The position numbers were made by a program, and so were the translations under genes. The notes beneath the pieces are model-generated. The model saw only the letters and a program-made list of their open reading frames with translations, did not search any database and was not told where the DNA came from. Shown here in pieces: positions 11,214-24,776 of a stretch of DNA of 64,000 nt; position 1 is the stretch's first letter; every line of letters starts with the position of its first letter. The stretch comes from Euphorbia lathyris. Its lineage: Eukaryota > Streptophyta > Magnoliopsida > Malpighiales > Euphorbiaceae. The DNA lies in assembly GCF_963576675.1 (NCBI RefSeq), contig NC_088916.1, positions 18,328,501 to 18,392,500 of the forward strand. The letters are read 5' to 3'.

Positions 11214-13122
11214 TTGTGCACAGAAGCAATAGCAATCAAAACACGTATAGACGTAATCCTAGTGACAGGTGAATAAGTATCAAAGAAATCAACATTTTCT
11301 TTTTGTCTAAAGCCTTTAGCTACAAGGCAAGCCTTAAACTTATCTACTGAACCATCAGGTTTCAGTTTCTTCTTAAGGATCCATTTACAACCTATTGGTT
11401 TACAACCTGGTGGTAAGTCTACTAAGTGCCAAGTTTGGTTTGACTCAAGTGAGTCCATTTCATCATTAATGGCTTCTTGCCATAAATCAGCATCTCATGA
11501 GGTTAAGGCTTCTTGTATAGTAAGTGGATCCTCTTCTACTGTGAAAGCGTAAAAGTCAGAACCAAAGTCTTTAGATACTCTAGGTCTCTTACTTCTCCTA
11601 GGTTCAGATTCCTCAATCTCTTTTTGTACTATAGGTCTAGTAGCAGGTATGCTACTCGATGATGCACCCCCACTATTTCTTAATTTAAAAGGAAACCTAT
11701 CTTCATAAAAGTCAGCATCATTTGACTCCAAGATTACTTTTGCATTCAAATCATAGAACCTATATGCTTTGCTATTCACAGCATATCCAATAAACACACA
11801 TTCATAAGCCCTACTAGCAAGTTTGACTCTCTTAGGGTCAGGAATCCTAACATAAGCCAAACAACCCCAAGTTCTAAAATATGATAGATTAGGTGCTTTA
11901 TTTTTCAAGATCTCATAAGGAGAGATTTTACTTCTGGATTTAGGGACCCTATTTAGCACATAGCAAACAGTCAAAATGATTTCTCCCCACCAATGTGAGG
12001 CAGCACCTGAACTAAGCATAATAGCTACTACAGATTCGGTAAGTGTACTATTTTTCCTTTCAGCCTTTCCGTTCATTTATAGTGAGTAAGGTGATGTGGT
12101 TTCATGTATAATGCCATGTGTTTTATAGAAATCAATAAACAGGCTAGAACCATATTCTGTGCCTCCATCGCTACGAAGTCTCTTGACTTTCCTATTGTAT
12201 TGATTTTCTATTTCAACTATGAACAACTTAAACATGTCAAACGCTTCACTTTTATTTTTCATAAGATAAACAAAAGTAAAGTCAGAACAATCATCAATAA
12301 AGGTTATAAAGTACCGTTTGTCATTTCTAGTCAACTTTCCATCTAATTCACATATATCTGAATGAATAAATCTAGAGGTTCAGAATCCCTAACAACAGAT
12401 TTATGAGGTGTTTTTGTGATTTTTGCCTGACTACAATAATCACATTTAAGAAATTCATTCAAATTCAATTTTGGAATTAATCCTAAGTTACTCATATTTT
12501 TAATGATACGCTTATTAACATGACAAAAATGAGCATGCCAAACATTAAAAGTACACAAGGAGTAAACAGAAGCATTCACTTTATTAATCTCAACATTCAA
12601 CTTAAACATGCCTTCAGTAGCATAACCTTTTCCTACAAATACATTGTTCTTAGTCAAAGTAAATAAATCTGCTCCTATAGTCTGAGTAAAACCGGCCTTG
12701 TTGAGAAGATAGCCCAAAACCAAATTTTTCCTCATTTCTGGAGTATGCATCACATCTTTCAAAGTTAAGGTTTTTCCAGATGTGAAGTTCAATTCCACAC
12801 TACCAATTCCAGCAACAATAGTGGTATGGGAATCACCCAATAACACTTTCTTATCTTCGGTCATAGCACTGTATTTTTTGAACATACTTCTATCATAGCA
12901 AACATGGCGAGAAGCACTAGTGTCTACCCACCACCCATCTGATCCACCTATGAGGTTGATCTCAGAAATCATAGCAACAAAGTTATGTTGCTCTTCTGTC
13001 AGATTAACACTAGGAGTAGTGTTTGGCCTGTTCCTGCACTTACGTGCCATATGACCTGGTTTCCCACGGTTAAAGCATAGGAAAGCAGCATCATTTCTAG
13101 GTGGTTGTTGCTGTGGCCTATT
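11214..13122 (-). pseudogene. copia-B zinc knuckle, protease, integrase, RT start
   Basis: From 13122 downward: a knuckle whose second cysteine is arginine (CFNRGKPGHMARKC), the protease site WWVDTSASRHVC, the integrase zinc region (13050-12343), the integrase core (YFITFIDDCSDFTFVYLM, RSDGGTEY), then GKAERKNSTLTE. RT starts at ~11460 (CKWILKKKLKPDGSVDKFKA, FDTYSPVTR) and stops abruptly at 11214. There is an in-frame TAA at 12077-12079, a TGA at 11495-11497 and a one-base frameshift near 12380. The protease active-site triplet reads DTS rather than the usual DSG. Not functional. Confidence 0.9.
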
Positions 13123-14985
13123 TGAAGGAAATTAAGGCTAAGATATAGCAGCGGAAATATAAAAATTTTAGCCTACTTCCTTTTAACCATAGGATCCGTT
13201 AATCGTTATTTCATATAAAGAGGGATAAGAAGGAATACCTTTCGATGAACAATCTACCGTTGTTAAAGAAGCGCCCACTAATCTTCTCCGAGATTCCAAC
13301 CACAAAGTATAACACGGTGAGGTTAAGATGGAATCAACCCTTATGAGATGCAACCAAATTAGATTGCCTCTAATTAACCAACACAAGATCAAAGAGAAAA
13401 GGAGATGGATGAGATTAATCAATTGACGGAAGCCGTATGAATTCTTATCCACGAACTAGGGGATGCGAATTCACTCTCTCTTACTTAATGTAGGTTTCGA
13501 AAATCACAATAAGGGGAGAGGATTAGCTTGGTCGAAATTCTCATAGGGAAGGGGTATATATAGTCGCTTGTATCTAAACCCTAGTTAGATAGGAATAGGT
13601 TACTTAATAGGAATTCCATTCGGAATAGGATTCCAAATTATTATCTTATAATATATCAAATACATTTAGGATAATAATAAATAACCTAATTGGATAATAA
13701 TAGGAGTATATTAATCTAATTAAAACTCCTAAGTTAATTATCTCTTAATTAATTTAATTCACAAACCTAATCAAATTAGGATTAATGGAATTAAAATAAT
13801 TCCTTATTTACTATATATAAATTTCGGCCCCCTCTATATAAATGGGCCTTACTGGGCTCAATTGGGCTTCCATCTATTAATCATATCCATCTCTCTTTTG
13901 GTTCCAAGTCTTATGTGTGATCCATTAGGTTCTTACTACTTCTGGCCGTATGCAACTATTAAATTAATTTCTTCAAGAATTATATTTAATCCTTGCATAA
14001 CGGAATGATGTACTGAGTATGTTATAGGCAAGTCTGTAATCATTCCCCCAGAGTCCGTTAAGAAGACAGGTTGATTCTGTCATTAACCCTTCCGTATTAG
14101 TTACAGTATAATTCGATCATTTATCAACTATATCCTTGAACTGAATCTTATGACTATGGGTGATGTCAAGTCACATATAGCGAGACGTTCGTTTTACTTG
14201 TAGAGGCCGAGTCAACTCAAATAGATAGGTTAAGTGAAATCTGTATTTCTACTCTTAAGCTATCACCTTGCAAGGATTTAGAGTCGAGTCTTCCACAAGC
14301 GATCCTTGGATATATCTCCCATTAATCGGGAGTGATAAATGCTCAATCCAATGTATAACTACCCTGACATTACCTCCTGTGACACCCAACCTTTGCAGTT
14401 CACACCCCAGAGTCATCTCTGTTAAGGATCGTGGGACCACAGGATCAAAGTCTCACATTCAGTAATTCAGGATGACCAATTAACATTCCTTTGAGTCTGA
14501 GGATTACTTATACCTATTAATACCAATGAGATGAACAGGTGACAAGGATGAATCCACCCATCCTGTTATCTCAAATCGGATCCCCAATCCTAATGAACGA
14601 CGTTTCATCGGATCTATGTAACTGTCCAGATATCTATATATATGAAGCTTGTGAGATCAGCTTTCTGTCGGAAAGAAGACATTGTTACATACAAGTCTCA
14701 ACAGTGATATATCAATCCTAAACATATCACTTGACTTGGGGTGGTTTTAAGTTTATTAGTTTATTATAAAGTTTTGTCTCACTTGATGCTTGTATGAACA
14801 CTTTATAATCACTTTAAACAAACTTACGGATTTCCTTTTATTAGACTTTATATAGTGCTTAAAAGGGATTGCCTTTATATAGTTATAAAACATATATCTC
14901 ATTAAAACAAATGATATAAAGAACAATTCATTTACATTAAGTTTGTATCCTACAACAATTGACTATAGGACACCAAACCCCAACA
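13123..14985 (-). repeat. copia-C 3' LTR (1863 bp)
   Basis: It begins TGAAGGAAATTAAGGC and ends CCCCAACA on the plus strand. Small open frames inside (13183-13452, 14268-14721) recur in the other LTR and are not genes. Confidence 0.95.
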
Positions 14986-14999
14986 TACTCCCACTTGGA

Positions 15000-17900
15000 C
15001 TAAAGCCAATTGTTTCTCAAACTTATCCCAGTAGAAGTTAAATGACGATCATGTACTTTCTCGGTTAAAGGCTTTGTCAACGGATCTGCAACGTTGTCCT
15101 CTGTAGGTACTCTTTCTATTCTCACATCTCCTCTAGCCACAATCTCTCTTATGATGTGGTATCGCTTTAGGTAGTGATTGGATGCATTATGAGACCGTGG
15201 TTCCTTTGCTTGCGCAATGGCTCCATTGTTATCACAGTACAGAGTAATGGGATTGACAATGTCAGGCACCACTCCTAGTTCTGTAATGAACTTTCTAATC
15301 CAAACTGCTTCCTTTGCTGCTTCCGCATCAGCGATGTACTCTGACTCAGTCGTAGAGAAAGCTACGCTTCCCTTCTTGGAACTTTTCCAACTGACCGCGC
15401 CCCCATTCAAGATAAACAGGTATCCTGATTGGGATTTAAAATCATTCTCATCTGTGAGATGACTAGCGTCTGAAAATCCTTCAATTTTCAGATCTCCTTC
15501 TCTGTACACTAAGAACATATCTTTAGTCCTTCTCAAGTACTTAAGAATGTTCTTGACGGCAATCTAATGCTCGTCTCCCGGATTCCCTTGGTAACGACTC
15601 GTTACAGATAACGTGAACGCTACATCAGGTCTAGTGCATAGCATAGCATACATAATCGAACCGATCGCGCTGGCGTACGGGACTACAGCCATGCGTCGTT
15701 TGTCATCATCAGTTTTAGGACATTGATGATTGTTTAACTTTACTCCATGTACCATGGGTAAGTTACCTCGTTTCGATTCAAGCATGCTAAACCGATTTAG
15801 CACCTTTTCAATGTATGTAGCCTATGAAAGACCAAGCAGTCTACGCGATCTATCCCTGTAGATCTTTATACCAAGTATATAGGCTGCTTCACCAAGGTCT
15901 TTCATTGAGAAGTTATCGGATAACCATACTTTCACCGATTGTAATAGAGTAATGACATTTCCCATTAATAGTATATCGTCCACATATAGTATGAGAAATG
16001 CTATAGAGCTCCCACTTGCTTTCTTGTAAATGCAAGCTTCTTCGCAATTTTGTTCGAAACCAAATTGTTTTATGGTTTCGTCAAAACGCTTGTTCCAGCT
16101 TCTAGATGCTTGCTTGAGTCCATAAATGGATCTCTGAAGTTTGCAAACTTTATTTGCACCCTTTGATATGAAACCTTCAGGCTGCATCATGTATACATCC
16201 TCAAGCAGATTTCCATTTAGGAAAGCTGTATTCACATCCATTTGTCAAATCTCATAATCAAAATGAGCGGCAATTGCAAGCATGATTCTGATTGATTTGG
16301 ACATAGCAACAGGAGAGAAGGTTTCGTCATAATCAACACCTTGTTTCTGACGATATCCTTTCGCTACCAACCTAGCCTTGTAGGTGCTAACCTTTCCATC
16401 CATGTCAGTCTTCTTTTTGAAGATCCACCTGCACCCAATGGGAATTATCCCTTCGGGTGGATCAACCAAAGTCCACACTTGGTTAGTATACATGGAATCC
16501 ATTTCAGAATCCATGGCCTCAAGCCATGCTTTAGCATCTGGACTAGTAAGAGCCTCTTCGTAGTTTTCGGGTTCGTTGTCTAATACGGGAACCTCGTTAT
16601 CATCTCCCACTAGAAAACCATATCTAACTGGGAGTTCACAAACTCTTCGTGATCTACGAATAGGTGCCACTGGAGTCTCATCTAATGGGACTTCTTCGGG
16701 TACCTCAACCGCCTCTATTGTTTCAGTCGGTGTTTCTTCCTCTTGAACTTCATCGAGTTCAATCATGATTCCCTTTTGTGTTTCTTCGAGAAACTCTTTC
16801 TCTAAGAAGGTTGCGTGCTTGGATACTATCACTTTCTGATCATCTGGATGATAGAAGTAATACCCTATGGTTTCCCTGGGATATCCAATGAAGAAACATT
16901 TATCAGATTTAGAATCTAGTTTGTCGGACGCAATATGTTTGACATACGCTGAACAACCCCATACTCGCATAAACGAGAACACGGGTTTCCTACCAACGAA
17001 CAATTCATATGGTGAGGAACTAGCGGATTTAGTTGGTACTCAATTCAGGGTGAAGAGGGCAGTTTCTAAGGCATAGCCCCAGAACGTCTTTGGAAGTAAG
17101 GCCATGCTCATTATGGATCGTACCATATCTAATAGGGTACGGTTTCTCCTCTCAGATACACCATTGTGTTGTGGTGTATAAGGAGGTGTCCATTGTGAGC
17201 ATATCCCACATTCAGTTAGATAATTCAGAAAATCATCATAAAGATATTCGCCACCTCGATCAGATCGAAGCGTCTTTATTTTCTTTCCTAATTGATTTTC
17301 CACTTCATTCTTGAAGCATTTGAACTTGTCAAAGGCTTCTGATTTGTGCCTCATCAAGTAGATATAGCCATATCGAGTATGGTCATCTATGAAGCTAATG
17401 AAGTATCTGAATCCTCCTCTTGCTTGGACTGACATAGGACCACATACATATGAATGAATGAGTCCTAGAGTGTCTGATACACGCTCACCTTTATTGCTAA
17501 AGGGTGTCTTTGTCATTTTACCTTTTAAACATGATTCGCATGTTTCCAATGATTCGGAATCGATTGGATCTATAAGCCCATCTGAATGTAGCTTTAGCAT
17601 GCATCTCTTGTTTATATGGCCTAAACGACAATGCCACAAGTAAGTTGAATTATCTATCTTATGTCTTTTGGTATCAATTGCAAAAACAGGAGTTTTATCA
17701 TCTAACACATAAATCCCATTTTGTGATATTCCTGAGAAATAAAAGATCGAATCTTTATAAAAATTGCAACTATTGTTCTTTATTGAAATATGAAAACCGT
17801 CGTCAACAAGACGGCTAATAGAAATAATGTTACGAGACATCTCAGGAATGTATAAACAATTCCTTAATTCTATTACAAGCCCAGAGGGCAAAGGTAAAGC

Positions 17901-18917
17901 ATAATCTCCAATTGCGAGAGCGGCAACTCTTGCTCCATTTCCAACTCGCAAGTTTATGCTTCCTTTCTTTAGTTCCTTAGTCTGTTTTAGCTCCTGCATA
18001 TTTGTACAAATATGAGATCCACATCCGGTATCAAGTACCCAAGATTCAGACAATGAAACTGTATTTATTTCAATATAAAACATACCAGATGCTGAAGCAC
18101 CGTTATATTCCTTCTCGTGGAAGGTTAGGTACTCCATGCAATCCCTCTTCCAATGCCCTAAGTCACCACAATAGTAGCACTTTCCTTTGGGCTTCTTTTG
18201 TTCCTTTCCCTTTGTTTCGGTGAGCACATCCCCCTTGCATTTATCAAGATGGTTTGGATCGGGAGTGACCCCTTTCCTTTTTCTCGATCCTTCAATAGCA
18301 AGGGCCAACATTTCCTTGTTTTCTTTTATAATGGGCTCGACTGACTCGAGCATATGTGCAAGCTCTATGAGAGAGGTTTGCAAGCCACTCATCTGATAGT
18401 TCATGACAAACTGTGAGTAGCTCTCAGGGAGGGACTGTAGAAGTAAGTTTTCACTTAGTTCATGGTCCATCGCATCTCCAATACTAGAAAACTTGGTTAT
18501 GAGGCTGATCATCTTGGCACAATGTACCATCACAGATGTGCCCTCCTGCATCTTGCTTTTATATAACTCTTTCGTTATTTCGAAGCGCTCGCACCGAGTT
18601 TCTATCATAAATAGCTATTTAAGGTGCTTGACCATGGAAGAGGCATCCATATCTGAATGTAGTTGCCTTTTAACCTCCGGTGTCAATGATGCAAGTATGA
18701 TGTCCCCTACTTGATCGTCATCAGCTTTATGCTTCAAGTAAGCATAAACCTCTTGGTAGGGAGCATCATCCATTGGGTAAGGGGGTATCAGTGTATCAAG
18801 TACATACCCTTTCCTTTCGAACTTCAAAACAATTTTGAGGTTACGAAACCAGTTGGTGAAGTTTGAACCATTCAATTTGTTATCGGTAAGGATGTAACGC
18901 ATATCGGTGTTAGTCAT
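15000..18917 (-). pseudogene. copia-C gag-pol polyprotein, one frame with five internal stops
   Basis: The whole region reads in one frame from ATG at 18917 to a TGA at 15000-15002, about 1,300 codons, the usual copia length. Domains in order: gag (LNGSNFTNWFRNLKIVLKFE near the start), CCHC knuckle (CYYCGDLGHWKRDC), protease (WVLDTGCGSHIC), integrase (HCRLGHINKRC; YFISFIDDHTRYGYIYLM; RSDRGGEY; PYTPQHNGVSERRNR), linker, RT (GCRWIFKKKTDMDGKVSTYK; AFLNGN; SIYGLKQASRSW; YVDDILL) and RNase H (DASHLTDE; SQSGYLF; STTESEYIA; DNNGAIAQAKEP). In-frame stops lie at 15564, 15822, 16245, 17040 and 18615 (lowest base of each codon). No frameshift is seen. Catalytic aspartates are visible in protease, RT and RNase H. 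The stops make it non-autonomous. Confidence 0.95.
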
Positions 18918-20169
18918 GATTTTAAGAGTGTGTGTTTAAACAAAACCTGAGAGTGAGAAAGAGTAAACGTATGTCATTCATTTGCTTTAAAGTATAACAA
19001 TCTAAAATTATAGGCCTTTTAATTTATTTCAGATTGCTCCCACTATTTTGCCAAATTAATAGCCCTCCATATTAATTCGAAGAATTTCACAAATCCTTTA
19101 GTGAGCTAAGATCCTAACTCCTGAGATTTCGCCTTGAGTTTGCTCAACAAGCTAGTCTCATTTGTTAGGTAGATTCATGTAATCAATCACATCTCGAATG
19201 TGACTCCTAGGTTATTGGGTTACTAACCACATTAGTAACTAACATGTTATTCACATTAATCCCAACCATATTGCCCATTAGTTTATGACAACATGAGTTT
19301 GCTCATCCAATTATCATAATCTAATTTAAGTATTACCCCATATTCATGAAAAATAACTTTCGATAATTCAGGTGTTACCATAAGACCCTGAGCTTGAGTT
19401 TGCTCAACCACCCAAAGGCCCCCAGTACTGCCGGCTGAATTTTAATATTAGGGAGGGGCAACTGATTTTAATAACTTGCTTATTTACTTAACTTTTTAAC
19501 GAGGGATTTTATTTAAGTCTCATAATCTAACTTAGTCTTGATTTGCTTTAGCATACATCAGACATACATACATTCACATACATTGGCGTTATGGACATAT
19601 CATCTAAATTATTCCGTCGAGCCAGAGACGGAATAAAAGGCCAAACCTAAGGAAATACCAACTATTACATATTTCTCTTTAGGTCCTCCGTCTTCTCCAT
19701 GGCGCCTTGAAATTACATATTAATTTCTATACTACTATAAGAAAACTTCAATTGAATTGAAGGGAATCAGATGAGAGGAGAAATTACAATAGATAGTAGA
19801 AAGGCAGGACGCGCAGACCCTATTTCAAAAATACCAAAAGACTAAAAGAGGGTCCAAATATGTCCATAACTCCAAACATGCATAGACTCAATTAAATAAA
19901 TTTAATTGGTTGATTACATAACCGACTTATGTAATATTTAGGTTAATCACATTAACTCGTCAAATTAACTTTCATCCAATTTTACTTCTAATCGTTTTGT
20001 ATCTTTATATTAATCCTTAGATTAATATAACCATATAAAACGTCGATTATGCATGTCCCAATTATTTTGATTTCAATTCATTTAACACTTTGATTTACAA
20101 CTTGGTAAAAACAAACTTTTAAACGAATTTTTCATTCGATAATCAAAACAGAAAACTATTAATTTCCGA

Positions 20170-20214
<45 letters not shown>

Positions 20215-20372
20215 TATATTCAAGCCGATTTTATCAACTAAAATCAAGTGGGATTCGGACCGGGGCCCGAAACTGGGCTGCTGCCGTTTGGCAGCAGCCG
20301 CGCGACAGCGGCTGGTCGCGCCGTGAGGCGCGACCCTAGCCGCTGTCGTATTTATTTTTTATTTTATTTTTT

Positions 20373-20409
<37 letters not shown>

Positions 20410-20733
20410 TTTTAAAACGGTTTTAAAAACGATTTTCAGAAATAGGAAAAACTACAATAGATTTCCTTTTTATCATTTAAATTAATAAAACTAATTTTAT
20501 TAACCTAACTATAAAACTAATAGATTTTGTTATAATGATTATCAACCGAAATAATTAGGAACATACGTATAATTAATTTTAATTAACAATTAACTAAAAT
20601 TTATTTATCTTTAGAATTAATTAATCAAACAATTTGTTAATTAATCCTAACCATAAATATTTATTCAATCCTATTGAAAACTTCTAAATTTTCATATATG
20701 AAATAACGGATTTAACGATGGCTCTGATACCAC
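18918..20733. other. copia-C leader between 5' LTR and gag
   Basis: This is 1.8 kb of noncoding sequence containing the primer site at its right end. It includes two AT-dinucleotide runs (20173-20210 and 20378-20405) flanking a GC-rich inverted sequence at about 20265-20345 (cagcagccgcgcgacagcgg and its near complement), which could fold. No coding frame is recognised. Confidence 0.75.
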
Positions 20734-22594
20734 TGAAGGAAATTAAGGCTAAGATATAGCAGCGGAAATATAAAATTTTTAGCCTACTTCCTTTTAACCA
20801 TAGGATCCGTTAATCGTTATTTCATATAAAGAGGGATAAGAAGGAATACCTTTCGATGAACAATCTACCGTTGTTAAAGAAGCGTCCACTAATCTTCTCC
20901 GAGATTCCAACCACAAAGTATAATACGGTGAGGTTAAGATGGAATCAACCCTTATGAGATGCAACCAAATTAGATTGTCTCTAATTAACCAACACAAGAT
21001 CAAAGAGAAAAGGAGATGGATGAGATTAATCAATTGACGGAAGCCGTATGAATTCTTGTCCACGAACTAGGGGATGCGAATTCACTCTCTCTTACTTAAT
21101 GTAGGTTTCGAAAATCACAATAAGGGGATGGGATTAGCTTGGTCGAAATTCTCATAGGGAGGGGGTATATATAGTCGCTTGTATCTAAACCCTAGTTAGA
21201 TAGGAATAGGTTACTTAATAGGAATTCCATTCGGAATAGGATTCCTAATTATTATCTTATAATATATCAAATACATTTAGGATAATAATAAATAACCTAT
21301 TTGGATAATAATAGGAGTATATTAATCTAATTAAAACTCATAAGTTAATTATCTCTTAATTAATTTAATTCACAAACCTAATCAAATTAGGATTAATGGA
21401 ATTAAAATAATTCCTTATTTACTATATATAAATTTCGGCCCCCTCTATATAAATGGGCCTTACTGGGCTCAATTGGGCTTCCATCTATTAATCATATCCA
21501 TCTCTCTTTTGGTTCCAAGTCTTATGTGTGATCCATTAGGTTCTTACTACTTCTGGCCGTATGCAACTATTAAATTAATTTCTTCAAGAATTATATTTAA
21601 TCCTTGCATAACGGAATGATGTACTGAGTATGTTATAGGCAAGTCTGTAATCATTCCCCCAGAGTCCGTTAAGAAGACAGGTTGATTCTGTCGTTAACCC
21701 TTCCGTATTAGTTACAGTATAATTCGATCCTTTATCAACTATATCCTTGAACTGAATCTTATGACTATGGGTGATGTCAAGTCACATATAGCGAGACGTT
21801 CGTTTTACTTGTACATGCCGAGTCAACTCAAATAGATAGGTTAAGTGAAATCTATATTTCTACTCTTAAGCTATCACCTTGCAAGGATTTAGAGTCGAGT
21901 CTTCCACAAGCGATCCTTGGATATATCTCCCATTAATCGGGAGTGATAAATGCTCAATCTAATGTATAACTACCCTGACATTACCTCCTGTGATATCCAA
22001 CCTTTGCAGTTCACACCCCAGAGTCATCTCTGTTACGGATCGTGGGACCACAGGATCAAAGTCTCACATTCAGTAATTCAGGATGACCAATTAACATTCC
22101 TTTGAGTCTGAGGATTACTTATACCTATTAATACCAATGAGATGAACAGGTGACAAGGATGAATCCACCTATCCTGTTATCTCAAATCGGATCCCCAATC
22201 CTAATGAACGACGTTTCATCAGATCTATGTAACTGTCCAGATATCTATATATATGAAGCTTGTGAGATCAGCTTTCTGTCGGACAGAAGACATTGTTATA
22301 TACAAGTCTCAACAGTGATATATCAATCCTAAATATCACTTGACTTGGGGTGGTTTTAAGTTTATTAGTTTATTATAAAGTTTTGTCTCACTTGATGCTT
22401 GTATGAACACTTTATAATCACTTTAAACAAACTTACGGATTTCCTCTTATTAGACTTTATATAGTGCTTAAAAGGGATTGCCTTTATATAGTTATAAAAC
22501 ATATATCTCATTAAAACAAATGATATAAAGAACAATTCATTTATATTAAGTTTGTATCCTGCAACAATTGACTATAGGACACCAAACCCCAACA
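20734..22594 (-). repeat. copia-C 5' LTR (1861 bp)
   Basis: This partner of 13123-14985 is nearly identical to it, with one 2-bp length difference near 22333. The primer site follows it on the minus strand, so it is the 5' copy. Confidence 0.95.
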
Positions 22595-22599
22595 CTATT

Positions 22600-23361
22600 T
22601 TGGTTCCTTTGAAGGTTCCAATTCAAATTAACTCGAGTGTTGCGGTTTTGGATTGGTTTGCGGTTCTGATTCTTAAAATTCTTTTGAGTGGGTTTCAGAA
22701 CCGCAGTGGACCTTTTAGTGCTATTAGAAACAATAAGCACTTCCTCTTTTAAATCTTGTTTTCGAGCTTCCTCCTCAATTCGGAGGCGAGTAATCAAACT
22801 TTCCATCGAAAATTCTTTTGTTTTATGCCTCAAAATATTTTTAAAATCTTTCCACGAAGGAGGCAATTTCTCAATTAGGACAACAACTTGAAATTGATCG
22901 TTTAAAGGCATACCTTCTGAAATAATTTCATGTGCTATCTTTTGTAATTCATGAGATTGAATTTCCACTGACTTGTCATCAGTCATCTGGAATTTGAGGT
23001 AGCGGCTTACAACGTGTTTTTTCGATCCGGCCTCCTCAGTGTCATACTTCCTCTGCAGAACTTCCCAAATTTCTTTTGCTGTTTTTTCTTCAGCAGTATA
23101 GTAATCATACAGATCGTCAGTCAGTCCATTGAGTATATAATTTTTACACAGAAAATCATTTTCTGTCCATCTCTCAGCAGCACGAACATCTGCATCGTCA
23201 CCATCTTCAGGAACAATTGGTTTTTTAGAAGTCAGAACAGAAGCTACCTTCTTTGTTGTGAGGTAGAACATCATCTTCTATCTCCATCTTCGGAAATGAG
23301 CTCCTTCAAACTGGAATGGTTTGTTGATCTCAGCAATCCCATTTGATTGTTCGGTAGCCAT
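22600..23361 (-). pseudogene. copia-B gag
   Basis: ATG at 23361-23359 opens a UBN2-type gag (QFEGAHFRRW early; YDTEEAGSKKHVVSRYLKFQ; LPPSWKDFKNILRHKTKEFS). A TAG at 23278-23280, after about 27 codons, interrupts it. The downstream frame restarts at 23274 and runs into the copia-C LTR at 22594. The next residues of gag lie across the insertion at 13117 and below. Confidence 0.9.
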
Positions 23362-23388
23362 CAGCAGTAATAGAAATCGTCTTAAAAT

Positions 23389-23900
23389 TGTTGAAGCTCG
23401 AACTCAAAAAATAGGAACAGACCGAACAAAATTAAATGGGCAGTTTCGAAAAAATACAGAATGAATGAAAATGAAATTGTATTTCAAAGGCAGTCTCACA
23501 TCACCTATTTATACAAGAAAAAAGAGCTGTTTGAGCTCTGATTTCATGGAGAAAGGGGAGAAAAATCAGGAAGGTGGAGGAGACTGAAGACACGAGTATA
23601 AATAATTAAATAAAAATTGATTTCTGAATTAATAAAAAATAATAATAAAAAATAGCCCGGCCCGGTTCGGTCGGACGGCGCGCGTGTGTGGTGGTCAACC
23701 ATGAAGATAGGTTCTCACCCTTTCACAAAAGTGGGTACCCCTTGGGGCACACCCCAAGCATGTGAGAACCTTCTTTATATACATCTCCACTAAGTGCTTT
23801 GAAAGCAATGTGGTATGTTTTTCCACTTGAAAAACTCAAAGACACAAGAAGACACATGTGTGGGCTTATTTCACAAATTATATTTGGGCCAAGCCCAACA
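23389..23900 (-). repeat. copia-B 5' LTR (512 bp, internally deleted)
   Basis: It shares both ends with 7498-8279 but lacks three internal blocks. One deletion joins aaatgggcag directly to tttcgaaaaa. Confidence 0.9.
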
Positions 23901-23959
23901 GTTTTAAAATCAATCTAATTACAAAGTTTATTTTTAGGGATAAGATAACAAAATAGGCA

Positions 23960-24153
23960 TAAGGTTTTTGGGGAAGTGCCAATTTAGGCTCAACGTTCAA
24001 AATAACACCAATATAGACTTACCGTTTACAACATAATATCAATTAGACTTAACGTTTACAATATAGCATTAACTTAGGCATCACGTACAAAATAACACTA
24101 ACATAGACTTAACTTTTACGACATAATATCAATTGAGGCTTAACGTTTACAAT
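23960..24153. repeat. ~90-bp tandem repeat, left part
   Basis: Units built on 'aacttaggc..cacgtacaaaataacac..atagacttaacgtttac..ataatatcaatt' repeat about twice here and continue at 29157-29260 beyond the inserted CACTA element, for nearly three units in all. Confidence 0.7.
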
Positions 24154-24776
24154 CACTACAAGAAAATCACGAATTACCAGCGGAAATATCCGTCGGTAAT
24201 GTATAAAAATCCGTCGGAAACTCGAATTTCCAGCGGATTACCAGCGGACTCATTCCGCCGGTAAAAGGGCCGCTGCTCCCGCATACCGACCATATTTTGT
24301 ATCCGTCGGAAATTTATTCCGACCCATATGGGGACGGAGAATTTCGCCAGTGAATTTACACACCGACCGATTATTTCCAGCGGAATTTCGCTGGTGAATA
24401 TAATTTCCAACGAATATTCACCAGCGCATTCCGTCGGAAATTTTATATTTTTGTATTTTATCAAAATTATATTACAGATTATATATCGGCCGGAGATGAT
24501 ATTTTATAAACTAAGATAGCTTAAATTCTAGATTAATATTATTTATTTGGATGAAATAGTTAAACAAAAAGATATATATTATTATTAAATAATATTTAGT
24601 AATAATTAGTACAATATCGTATCCGATACAAGATAAAGTATATATACCAACTATCCTATCTATATAAACCATATAATATCCTATAAGATCCAAGATAAAG
24701 TGTATATAAAACTATATATTCTATCGGACCTAGATAAAACTATAGGATAGCTATTGATCTAGATAAACCATATATC

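Larger units (their letters stand above)
13123..22594 (-). mobile_element. copia-C: full-length Ty1/copia element nested in copia-B gag
   Basis: LTRs of 1863 and 1861 bp (13123-14985, 20734-22594) bracket a polyprotein frame and a 1.8-kb leader. The target duplication CTATT is perfect (13118-13122 and 22595-22599). The primer site next to the 5' LTR (around 20717-20733) reads GGTATCAGAGCC on the minus strand, matching initiator-Met tRNA. A purine tract adjoins the 3' LTR at ~14986-14998. The interior has only in-frame stops as damage, so this is the best-preserved LTR element here. The LTRs differ at roughly 25-30 sites by eye (~1.5%). Confidence 0.97.
7498..23900 (-). mobile_element. copia-B: Ty1/copia element carrying two nested transposons
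   Basis: The element is bounded by LTRs at 7498-8279 and 23389-23900 and by the target duplication GTTTT at 7493-7497 and 23901-23905. Removing copia-C (13123-22594) rejoins gag to its zinc knuckle across the CTATT duplication. A truncated CACTA at 9002 separates the end of RNase H from the rest of pol. Gene order on the minus strand is gag, knuckle, protease, integrase, partial RT, then the RNase H tail. The purine tract is at ~8280-8291. Coding is broken by three in-frame stops and at least one frameshift. Confidence 0.95.

Noticed and set aside
13123..22594. Idea that 11214-18917 is one long copia polyprotein
   Set aside because: Two separate LTR pairs and two target duplications (GTTTT, CTATT) show two nested elements.
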